This document shows positions 43,171 through 50,121 of a stretch of DNA of 64,000 bases, one piece after another; position 1 is the first letter of the stretch; every line of letters begins with the position of its first letter. The stretch is from assembly GCA_031459765.1 (NCBI GenBank), contig JAVKHY010000006.1, forward strand, positions 62,001 to 126,000. The letters run 5' to 3'. The notes beneath the pieces were generated by a model, which was not told where the DNA came from, ran no database searches, and saw only the letters and a program-made list of their open reading frames with translations. A program made the position numbers and the translations under genes. This DNA comes from Armatimonadota bacterium. Its GTDB lineage: Bacteria > Sysuimicrobiota > Sysuimicrobiia > Sysuimicrobiales > Kaftiobacteriaceae.

Positions 43171-44022
43171 ATGGCTTCCACCCGCCCTTCCCCGCGGCGG
43201 GATCCCGTTCTCCTGTATCGCATTCAGTCCGATTTTGCCGCGGGTCTGGCTCCGGCCCAGATTGCCGAGAAGCTCTCGCTTCCGGTGTACACCGTGACCA
43301 CGGCGCTTCGCCGGGACGGGAGTCCGGGTGCCTTGCCGGACCCGTACAGCCTCGCCCAGCGGCGGGCCGACCAGCGGGATGCCACCCTGCTGTACTGGGT
43401 GGGCTACGTGGCCGCCTGCGGCGCCGTCTACGACGGGCCGACTCCCACGGTGGTCATCGACCTCGACCCACGAGACATCCCCCACGTGGAGCGGATGCTG
43501 GCCGACCTGACCGACCGGCATCCCGGCTGCGAGTTCTGCCAGAGCAGCGCGCGCGGACTGCAGGCCTACATCCGGGATCGCGCCCTGGGGCGGCTGCTCC
43601 TGCACTGGGGGATTCCGGACGGCAGCCGGGCCGACTCGGTACCCCTCCACTTCATCCCGGCAGCCCTGCTCCCCCACTTCGTCCGCGGATATCTCGAGGG
43701 GGGACGGGGCACGCCGCCCTTCGGCGGCCGGACGACCCCGGGATCCGTGGGGGCCATCCGCAGGGTGGTTTTCGAGGGGCCCCCGACCTTCCTCGCCGCG
43801 CTGCGCGAGGCCCTTCGACCTCACGTCGACGGTCGCGGCACACTGGTGATCCGGCGCGGCACCGGCAGGCTCACCTACACCGGTCGGGCGGCGCCGCGTG
43901 TGGTGCGCTTCGCCTATCGGGACGCCGACCGGTCGCTCCCGCGCCTGGATCGTCTGCGCCAGACACTGCGCCTTCCAGGACCCGCTGCACAGAACGGACG
44001 CCTGCGGGCCCGCCGAGGCTAG
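43171..44022 (+). CDS. LAGLIDADG-derived protein with helix-turn-helix and decayed active sites
   Basis: 283 residues. Residues 13-50 look like a helix-turn-helix (AQIAEKLSLPVYTVTTALRR). Residues 74-84 (LYWVGYVAACG) and 168-180 (HFVRGYLEGGRG) align with the two LAGLIDADG helices, each followed by a strand-rich half (TVVIDLDPRDIPHVERMLADL in part). The acidic residues that end both helices in active homing nucleases are replaced (Cys83; Gly-Gly-Arg after Glu176). This suggests a DNA- or RNA-binding protein, as in WhiA, and not a nuclease. No intron or intein surrounds it. It is followed by the RRM gene after 26 bp. Confidence 0.6.
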   Translation: MASTRPSPRRDPVLLYRIQSDFAAGLAPAQIAEKLSLPVYTVTTALRRDGSPGALPDPYSLAQRRADQRDATLLYWVGYVAACGAVYDGPTPTVVIDLDPRDIPHVERMLADLTDRHPGCEFCQSSARGLQAYIRDRALGRLLLHWGIPDGSRADSVPLHFIPAALLPHFVRGYLEGGRGTPPFGGRTTPGSVGAIRRVVFEGPPTFLAALREALRPHVDGRGTLVIRRGTGRLTYTGRAAPRVVRFAYRDADRSLPRLDRLRQTLRLPGPAAQNGRLRARRG

Positions 44023-44048
44023 GCGGCCCGCGGAGGATCGAGGAGGAG

Positions 44049-44468
44049 ATGGCCACGAAGCGGTTGTACGTGGGGAACCTGCCCTACGATGTCGGCGAGC
44101 AGGACCTCCGGACGTTGTTCGAGCCCTTCGGACCGGTCAGCGCCGTCCAGCTCATCGGCGGACGAGGTTTCGGATTCGTGGAAGTTCCCGAGGAGCGGGC
44201 GCCGGACGCGATCGCGCAGGTCAACGGCAGGCAGCACGGCGGCCGCGCCCTGGTGGTCAGCGAGGCTCGTCCGCGCCAGCCGTCCTTCGGCGGTGAGCGC
44301 CGGGGGCCGAGCGGCGGCTTCCGACGCGACGCCGGCGGCGGAGGACTCGGACGCGACGCCAGAGGCGGACCGGGCGGCGGTGGACGCGGTCGCCGCGGCA
44401 GCGGACGGGGCTCCGCAGGTGGCGGCGGACGCCGCGGCGGCCGGGGATGGCACCGCGAGCGCTACTGA
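44049..44468 (+). CDS. RRM RNA-binding protein with RGG-rich tail
   Basis: 139 residues. One RRM (residues 4-75) with RNP2 LYVGNL and RNP1 GRGFGFVEV, then a glycine/arginine-rich tail (residues 80-139) made of GGxGR and RGG units. Bacterial RRM proteins of this kind are often cold-induced RNA chaperones. GAGGAGGAG precedes the ATG. Short distance from the LAGLIDADG-derived gene suggests cotranscription. Confidence 0.92.
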   Translation: MATKRLYVGNLPYDVGEQDLRTLFEPFGPVSAVQLIGGRGFGFVEVPEERAPDAIAQVNGRQHGGRALVVSEARPRQPSFGGERRGPSGGFRRDAGGGGLGRDARGGPGGGGRGRRGSGRGSAGGGGRRGGRGWHRERY

Positions 44469-44486
44469 AATCGCCTTGGGTTGCGC

Positions 44487-44509
44487 TGCCTCAGATAGAT
44501 CCGAGACAC
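44487..44509 (+). repeat. IS left terminal inverted repeat
   Basis: TGCCTCAGATAGATCCGAGA-CAC pattern. It matches the right end in inverse orientation except for one extra A and one C/G mismatch. Confidence 0.8.
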
Positions 44510-44574
44510 CCTGAGTGAGGGTGCTCCGCCACAAACACCGCTGCAAACCCGTCCGTCGGGGCTACACTGGCCCC

Positions 44575-45405
44575 ATGAATGTCCAAGAGATCATCCTGCC
44601 CCAGGTCCGGCACCTGCGGGTGGCGCCCGAGCTGTCCCCCGAGGCCCGTCGCCGGATGACCGGCGCACGCGGCGCCCCACACGGGTGCGCCAGCCCCAAA
44701 CGTCGCCGGAGCTGGTGGCCCGGATCCGGGCGCTGCGCGAGGCCTACCCCCGCTGGGGGGACCGCAAGCTGGCCGTGCTGCTGCAGCGCGAGGACTATCG
44801 CGTCGCGCACGCGACGGTGGGGCGGGTGCTGACCCGCCTGCGCGCGAAGGGGCAACTGCAGGAACCGCCCCTGGTGCGAGCGGCGATCCACAAACGGCGC
44901 CGGCGGGCGCGCCTGCAGCGGCGCTACGCGCGGCGGATGCCGTGGGGCTACCTCCCGCGGGCGCCGGGCGATCTGGTCCAGATCGACACGACGCCCATCA
45001 CGCTCTATCCGGGCTGTCCGCGGGTGCACATCACCGCCCGCGATGTCGTCAGTCGCAAAGATGTGGTCGCCGCCTACAAGCGGGGCAACAGCGCGGCGGC
45101 CGAGGACTTGCTGCGCCACGAACTGCCGCGGATGGGCGTCCCCATCCGGGCCCTCCAGATCGATGGGGGCTCGGAATTCAAGGCCAACTTCGAGCGGGCC
45201 TGTCAGGCCCTGGGGATCGCGCTCTACGTCCTGCCCCCGCGCAGTCCCCGCTTGAATGGCAAGGTGGGTGCCCGATGACTTGGTCGCCCACAATACGCTG
45301 CTGCGGGAGCACGAGGCGGTCTATAATGGGCTCCGGCCCCACCAGGCGCTCGGGTATCTTACCCCGAACGAGTTTGTGACGCGCTGGCAGGCCGATCACC
45401 CGTGA
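44575..45405 (+). pseudogene. IS481-like DDE transposase, broken
   Basis: Three fragments in order. The first (from 44575) gives MNVQEIILPQ to ELSPEARRRM. The second frame reads RRPTRVRQPQTSPELVARI, the DDE core with QIDTTPI and LQIDGGSEF (first two catalytic aspartates) and SPRLNGKV. The third reads VPDDLVAHNTLL and NGLRPHQALGYLTPNEF to the stop at 45403-45405. Compared with intact family members, about 60 residues of the N-terminal helix-turn-helix region and about 30 residues with the catalytic glutamate (normally right after NGKV) are missing, both with frame changes. Confidence 0.85.
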
Positions 45406-45415
45406 AGGAGGCAAA

Positions 45416-45437
45416 GTGTCTCGCATCTACTGAGGCA
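45416..45437 (-). repeat. IS right terminal inverted repeat
   Basis: On the minus strand TGCCTCAGTAGATGCGAGAC-AC, the partner of 44487-44509. Confidence 0.8.
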
Positions 45438-45447
45438 GTACACGGGT

Positions 45448-45476
45448 TTGACGGCCAGGCGGCGCTCTGCTACACT
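45448..45476 (+). promoter_or_regulatory. Strong promoter of the DEAD-box helicase gene
   Basis: TTGACG (45448-45453) and TACACT (45471-45476) with exact 17-bp spacing. It begins 10 bp outside the right end of the dead IS element. Expected transcription start is near 45483, giving a leader of about 175 nt. Confidence 0.7.
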
Positions 45477-45482
45477 AAGCAA

Positions 45483-45658
45483 GTCGTCATAGATGCGTTG
45501 AGCGAGGGATGCGCATCCGGCATCCCTCGCGGTGTGTCGCGAGCCTTCCTCGGACGGATTGGTGCTGGCGAGACACACGCAGATGCCGGCACAATTCGTC
45601 GGCCCGAATCCTCGGGCCGGTCCGGGCGCTCCCCGGACGCGAAGGAGGCTTTTTTGTT
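45483..45658 (+). ncRNA. Structured 5' leader of the DEAD-box helicase mRNA
   Basis: The leader holds a perfect 11-bp hairpin (GCGAGGGATGC, 45502-45512, with 45520-45530), then GCCCGA-ATCC-TCGGGC (45602-45617) and GTCCGGG-N5-CCCGGAC. These are followed by AAGGAGG and a T-run (GCTTTTTTG) just before the ATG. Long structured leaders are known for cold-shock RNA helicase genes; whether this one senses temperature or helicase activity is inference. No known Rfam-type class is recognised by eye. Confidence 0.45.
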
Positions 45659-46885
45659 ATGCAGACACCACAGGTCGTACGACACCGACCGCAGCGGGCG
45701 CCCCACCACGCGCCCCAGAGCGGATCCCCGTCCACGGCGGAGGCGACGGCCCCGCCGGCCGCATCGGGCGGTCGCAGCTTCGGCCGCCTGGAGCTGCGCC
45801 CCGATGTCCTCCGGGCGGTTCACGAGCTTGGCTGGACCCAGCCGACACCGATCCAGGAGCAGGTCATCCCGCTCCTGAGGGAGGGACGGGACCTGGTCGG
45901 CCAGGCGCAGACCGGCTCCGGCAAGACCGGGGCCTTCGGGATCCCGCTCGTCGAGCGGATCGACCCGCAGGCGCGCGATCTGCAGGCCCTGGTGCTGGTT
46001 CCCACGCGGGAACTCGCCCTCCAGGTGTCCGATGAAGTCCGCGCTCTGGGGCGATACCGCCACCTCCGGGTTGTCACCCTGTTTGGCGGGCAGCCCATCG
46101 AGCGGCAGTTCGCCGACCTCCGGCGCCATCCGCAGGCGGCGATCGCCACACCCGGCCGGCTGCTGGACCACCTGCGGCGGCGCACCGTCACCCTCGGCGC
46201 CGTCGGGCTGGTCGTCCTCGACGAGGCAGACCGCATGCTGGACATGGGTTTCCTGCCCGACGTCACGCAGATCCTCCGCGCGCTGCCGGCTCATCGCCAG
46301 ACGGCGCTGTTCTCGGCCACGATGCCCGCCGCGGTCCGGACCATCGCCGACCGGCAGATGCGGCATCCGGTCGCGGTCCAGGTCGCGGCGCCGGCACCGA
46401 CGGTCGAGACGGTGGAGCAGTTCTACGTGGAGGTCGCGGAGGAGGACAAGGTCAGAGCGCTGCGCCGACTGCTGCAGGACGAGGCGATTCGCAGCGCCCT
46501 GGTCTTCCGGCGGACCCAACACCGGGCGGACCGGCTGGCCACCCAGCTGGGTCGCCACCACCGGGTCGGCGTGCTGCACGGGGGGATGCGCCAGAGCGCG
46601 CGGCTGCGGGCCCTGCGCGACTTCGAGGAGCGGCGCACGCCCATCCTGGTGGCGACCAACGTCGCGGCACGGGGATTGGATCTGCCGGAGATCTCCCACG
46701 TGATCAACTTCGACGCGCCGGAGGACGTGGAGACCTACATCCACCGCGTCGGCCGCACCGCCCGCGCCGGCCGCGCGGGGACGGCGATCACGCTGATCGG
46801 CCAGCACGATCTCCAGATCTTCGATCAGCTGCGCCGCACCCTCGGTCCGTCGTTCCGGCGCCACCCGCTGAATCTCTACACCTGA
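45659..46885 (+). CDS. DEAD-box ATP-dependent RNA helicase
   Basis: 408 residues. N-terminal disordered stretch (1-38), then Q-motif SFGRLELRPDVL and QPTPIQEQ, motif I AQTGSGKTGAF, Ia PTRELALQV, Ib TPGRLLD, II VLDEADRMLD, III FSATMP, IV ALVFRRTQHRADRL, V ATNVAARGLDLP and VI HRVGRTARAGR. RhlE/CsdA-like core without a long RNA-binding tail. Acts in rRNA maturation, mRNA turnover or cold adaptation. AAGGAGG lies 11 bp before the ATG. Confidence 0.94.
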   Translation: MQTPQVVRHRPQRAPHHAPQSGSPSTAEATAPPAASGGRSFGRLELRPDVLRAVHELGWTQPTPIQEQVIPLLREGRDLVGQAQTGSGKTGAFGIPLVERIDPQARDLQALVLVPTRELALQVSDEVRALGRYRHLRVVTLFGGQPIERQFADLRRHPQAAIATPGRLLDHLRRRTVTLGAVGLVVLDEADRMLDMGFLPDVTQILRALPAHRQTALFSATMPAAVRTIADRQMRHPVAVQVAAPAPTVETVEQFYVEVAEEDKVRALRRLLQDEAIRSALVFRRTQHRADRLATQLGRHHRVGVLHGGMRQSARLRALRDFEERRTPILVATNVAARGLDLPEISHVINFDAPEDVETYIHRVGRTARAGRAGTAITLIGQHDLQIFDQLRRTLGPSFRRHPLNLYT

Positions 46886-46917
46886 CGCCTGCGGGTGCCA
46901 CCGCCGCCGGGCGGGCG

Positions 46918-46926
46918 TGGTAGGAT
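46918..46926 (+). promoter_or_regulatory. Extended -10 promoter element
   Basis: TGGTAGGAT is an extended -10 9 bp before the ATG of the corrinoid-binding gene. The transcript would have a leader of only a few bases. Confidence 0.4.
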
Positions 46927-46935
46927 GGCGCTGGG

Positions 46936-47868
46936 ATGCGCATCGTCTCCCTGCTGCCCAGCGCCACCGAGATCGTCTGCGCCCTCGGCCTGGCCGACTC
47001 CCTCGTCGGGATCTCCCACGACTGCGACTATCCGCCGGAGATCCGCAACCGTCCGGTCCTGAGCGAGGCCGTCGTGACGGGCGATCTGCCCAGCGCCGTC
47101 ATCGACGCCCGCATCCGCGAGCAGGTGCACCGCGGCCGAAGCGTGTATCATCTGGACGAGGCGCAGCTCGCCCGGCTGCGGCCCGACCTCATCCTGACCC
47201 AGGAGCTCTGCCGGGTCTGCGCGCCTTCCTACTCGCTGGTGCAGCAGGCGGCGAAGATCCTGGACGCCAAACCCGGGATCGTCTCTCTGGAACCACGGGG
47301 GCTCCGGGATATCCTGGCCAACATTCAGCTGGTGGGAGACCTGACGGGCACGAGCACCCAGGCCCGGGCCATCGTGGACGGCCTGCAGGAGCGGATCGAT
47401 GCCGTGTCGCGCGCGGTCGCCGGCACGACGCGACCGCGCGTGGCCTGCCTCGAGTGGCTGGAGCCCATCTTCGTCGGCGGACACTGGGTGCCCGAGATGG
47501 TGGAGGTCGCGGGAGGACACGACGTCCTCGGCCGCGCGGGAGAGCCCTCCTTTGTGGTCGAGTGGGATCAGGTCGTGGCAGCGCAGCCCGACGTGATCGT
47601 CCTGATGCCCTGCGGCTTCGACATCCCGCGGACGCGCCGGGAGCTGGACCTGCTGACAACCCGTCCGGGGTGGGAGGCGCTCTCCGCCGTCCGCGCCGGG
47701 CGCGTCTACCTGACCGATGCGTCGGCGTACTTCAACCGCCCCGGCCCACGCATCGTGACCGGGCTGGAGATCCTCGCTGCGATCCTGCATCCGGACCGTT
47801 TCCCAGTTCCGCTCCCCCCTCACAGCGTCGAGGAGTGGCGGCCCGCCGCCAGCAACTCACGCCGGTAG
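46936..47868 (+). CDS. Cobalamin-binding protein, BtuF-like (no signal peptide)
   Basis: 310 residues of the class III binding-protein fold: RIVSLLPSATEIVCALGLADSLVGISHDCDYP at the N-terminus (shown in part), LRPDLILTQELCRVCAPSY and LEWLEPIFVGGHWVPEMVE. These motifs are typical of the cytosolic-looking BtuF relatives. There is no signal peptide or lipobox, and no transporter genes are adjacent, so it may bind corrinoid in the cytoplasm or be exported by other means. Confidence 0.84.
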   Translation: MRIVSLLPSATEIVCALGLADSLVGISHDCDYPPEIRNRPVLSEAVVTGDLPSAVIDARIREQVHRGRSVYHLDEAQLARLRPDLILTQELCRVCAPSYSLVQQAAKILDAKPGIVSLEPRGLRDILANIQLVGDLTGTSTQARAIVDGLQERIDAVSRAVAGTTRPRVACLEWLEPIFVGGHWVPEMVEVAGGHDVLGRAGEPSFVVEWDQVVAAQPDVIVLMPCGFDIPRTRRELDLLTTRPGWEALSAVRAGRVYLTDASAYFNRPGPRIVTGLEILAAILHPDRFPVPLPPHSVEEWRPAASNSRR

Positions 47869-47885
47869 CCTCGGCGCGCGGCCGA

Positions 47886-48272
47886 TCAGTAGTCGTCCCA
47901 GTTCTTCTTCTCGACCGTCCAGTCGGTGGGACCCGCGGGACGCATGGAGAGGTGCAGCATGGCGCTGGTCCGCGTCGCCCCGTGCCAGTGCCAGGTGTGG
48001 GCCGGGATGACGGCGACGTCGCCGGGGCGGATGATCCGCCGCTCGTGCTCCGTGGCCACGATGCCCTCGCCCTCCAGCACATACAGCGCCTGGTCGGTGG
48101 AGTGCACGTGGGGGATGGTCCGCGCCCCGGGCTCGAAGAAGACGCCGATCAGCTCCACCCTGCCGGGATCGGTGGGACGGACCAGGTGGTGCAGCCGGAC
48201 GCGGCCGGAGAAATACTCCGGCCGGTCCGGGGGCCCGGCCCGCTCGCGCTGGGGTTTCACCACCTCGATCAC
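47886..48272 (-). CDS. Cupin domain protein
   Basis: 128-residue single cupin. Motif 1 GARTIPHVHSTDQALYVLEGEG supplies two metal histidines (in shortened form HVH), and motif 2 PGDVAVIPAHTWHWHG the third. It could be an isomerase, dioxygenase or binding protein; nothing narrows this down. The start overlaps the stop of the small hypothetical gene by 4 bp. Confidence 0.85.
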   Translation of the reverse strand: MIEVVKPQRERAGPPDRPEYFSGRVRLHHLVRPTDPGRVELIGVFFEPGARTIPHVHSTDQALYVLEGEGIVATEHERRIIRPGDVAVIPAHTWHWHGATRTSAMLHLSMRPAGPTDWTVEKKNWDDY

Positions 48273-48481
48273 GACGCCGCCCCCCGCCCCCGCATCACCT
48301 CATCCACCGACCGGCCCAGCAGCAGCCGGCCGAGTTTGCGGTGGCCGATCCTGAGGTAGTGGGCGCGCCACACCCGGACGACGTCCTCCTTCGTCCGGGC
48401 GGCGTCGAGTTCGCCTTTCACCCGGGTTAGGTAGTCCCGCTCTTCATCGGGCGAAGCAAACGCCGGCTCGCGTGTCGCCAT
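48269..48481 (-). CDS. Small hypothetical protein
   Basis: 70 residues, charged and helical (SPDEERDYLTRVKGELDAAR). ACAGGAGGCG lies upstream of the ATG at 48481, supporting translation. It is coupled to the cupin gene by ATGA. No family recognised. Confidence 0.65.
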   Translation of the reverse strand: MATREPAFASPDEERDYLTRVKGELDAARTKEDVVRVWRAHYLRIGHRKLGRLLLGRSVDEVMRGRGAAS

Positions 48482-48566
48482 GAGACGCCTCCTGTCGGCG
48501 ACGGTCTGTGCCCTTTCAGTCTACGCGCCGTAGGGGGCACATCCTCCCCGGCGAATACCACCGGCC

Positions 48567-49241
48567 GTGGGTTCCTACTCCGGCCCGCCGCCGAAGGAGG
48601 CGTTCACCCCGAAAGAGTGGGCCATCATCCGGCGACACCGCACGCCCGAGCAGGTCCAGCGGTTCCTGAACGCCCTGCCCTACAACTACGAAAGGCGGGC
48701 GGAGACGCTCCGCTCTTTCCGTCAGGTGATCCGCCGCGGCACCGCGCACTGCCTGGAGGCGGCGCTGGTCGCGGCCGTGATCCTGGAACAGCACCACTAT
48801 CCGCCGCTGGTGCTGAGCTTCGAATCCCAGGACAACCTGGATCACGTCATTTTCGTCTTCCGCCGTCGAGGGCGCTGGGGGTCGGTCGCCCGCTCGCGGG
48901 ACGCCGGGTTGCACGGACGTCGGCCCGTGTTCCGGACCCTCCGCGCGCTGGCCTGGAGCTACTTCGACCCCTACGTGGACTGGACCGGACGCCTCACCGG
49001 CTACCAGCTGGTTGATCTGCGCGATCTCGGCGACTACGACTGGCGGTTCAACCCGAAGAACATGTGGAAGGTGGAGAAGTTCCTCATCGACATCCCGCAC
49101 CGGCCGCTGCGCAGCTCAGAGGCCCGGTACCGGCGGCTGCTGGCCCGGTTCACCGAGTACCGCCGCCGGCACCCCAAAGGTCCGGTGATCGAGATCTACT
49201 CCGGCCGCGAGCGGTGGATGCCGCTGCCCCGCGATGCCTGA
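48567..49241 (+). CDS. Transglutaminase-like cysteine hydrolase (predicted)
   Basis: 224 residues. A triad-like arrangement is visible: GTAHCLEAALVAAVIL (Cys), NLDHVIFVF (His) and SVARSRDAGL (Asp), as in transglutaminase-like proteins. The protein has no signal peptide. It starts with GTG and lacks a good ribosome binding site. Its end overlaps mutM by 8 bp. Function unknown; the family assignment rests on three short motifs. Confidence 0.6.
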   Translation: MGSYSGPPPKEAFTPKEWAIIRRHRTPEQVQRFLNALPYNYERRAETLRSFRQVIRRGTAHCLEAALVAAVILEQHHYPPLVLSFESQDNLDHVIFVFRRRGRWGSVARSRDAGLHGRRPVFRTLRALAWSYFDPYVDWTGRLTGYQLVDLRDLGDYDWRFNPKNMWKVEKFLIDIPHRPLRSSEARYRRLLARFTEYRRRHPKGPVIEIYSGRERWMPLPRDA

Positions 49242-50022
49242 ACTCCCCGACGTGGAGACCCTGGCCCGCAGACTGCGGCGGCGCCTGCGGGGCCGCCGGA
49301 TCCGCGGGGTCCGCCTGCTCACCCCGTCCACCGTCCGCCATCCCGATCCGGTGACCTTCACGCGCCTGCTGCCCGGCCGGCGGGTGCTGGACGTCGATCG
49401 CCGCGGCAAATACCTGCTGATCCGCCTCTCCGGCGATCTGACCCTCGCCGTCCACCTGCGGATGACCGGAGACTTCGAAGTCACGGTGGCCCGGACGCCG
49501 CTCCATCCCCACACGCGTGTGCTCTTCGAAGTCAACGGGGTCCACCTCCGCTTCATCGACCTCCGACGGTTCGGGCACATGGACCTGGTCACGCCGCGCC
49601 AGCTGGAGCACCTGCGGGGAGTGGCCACTTTGGGCGTGGAGCCGCTGGGACCGGAGTTCACCCCGGCGCGATTTCGCCAGCTGGTCCGCGGGCACCGGAT
49701 GGGGCTCAAGGTGCTGCTCCTGCGTCAGGACCTCATCGCCGGCATCGGCAACCTCTATGCCGACGAGATCCTCTGGCAGGCCCGGCTGCACCCGGGCCGG
49801 TCCGTCGATACGCTGTCGGCGCAGCAGATCGCCGCCCTGTACCGCATCATCCGCCGCGTCCTGGACCGTGCGGTCCGGCTCCTCCCCCGGTACGGAGGGG
49901 CCGTCGGGGTCTTTCTCGACGCCCGCGAACGCGGCGGGCGGTGCCCGCGCGACCACGGGACCCTGCGGGTCGCCCGGATCGCCGGCCGCACGACCTACTT
50001 CTGCCCGCGCTGCCAGCGCTAG
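49234..50022 (+). CDS. mutM: Formamidopyrimidine-DNA glycosylase
   Basis: 262 residues. N-terminal catalytic PELPDVETLARRL (Pro2, Glu3), lysine in RRGKYLL, H2TH helix region LIAGIGNLYADEILW, and a C-terminal zinc finger ending TYFCPRCQ. The first half of the finger is CPRDHG (Cys-x3-His) where most members have Cys-x2-Cys. PELPDVE replaces PELPEVE, a known variant. It removes oxidised purines such as 8-oxoguanine. It overlaps the preceding gene by 8 bp. Confidence 0.92.
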   Translation: MPELPDVETLARRLRRRLRGRRIRGVRLLTPSTVRHPDPVTFTRLLPGRRVLDVDRRGKYLLIRLSGDLTLAVHLRMTGDFEVTVARTPLHPHTRVLFEVNGVHLRFIDLRRFGHMDLVTPRQLEHLRGVATLGVEPLGPEFTPARFRQLVRGHRMGLKVLLLRQDLIAGIGNLYADEILWQARLHPGRSVDTLSAQQIAALYRIIRRVLDRAVRLLPRYGGAVGVFLDARERGGRCPRDHGTLRVARIAGRTTYFCPRCQR

Positions 50023-50121
50023 GTCAACCGGAGTCCTCTGGTTCCCGTCTATACCTGCTGGGACGGGGGCACCGTGTCGGAGGATCATGTTTCCGTCACC
50101 TTCCATGAGGATGGCGTGATC

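Larger units (their letters stand above)
44487..45437 (+). mobile_element. Decayed insertion sequence, IS481-like
   Basis: A 951-bp element bounded by imperfect 22-23 bp terminal inverted repeats (44487-44509 and 45416-45437). The single transposase gene inside is broken by two deletions. No target-site duplication is obvious in the flanks. The element cannot move on its own but might still be a substrate for a related transposase. Confidence 0.78.

Noticed and set aside
44280-44468. GC-rich short repeats resembling a repeat array
   Set aside because: They encode the glycine/arginine-rich tail of the RRM protein and are explained by that coding function.
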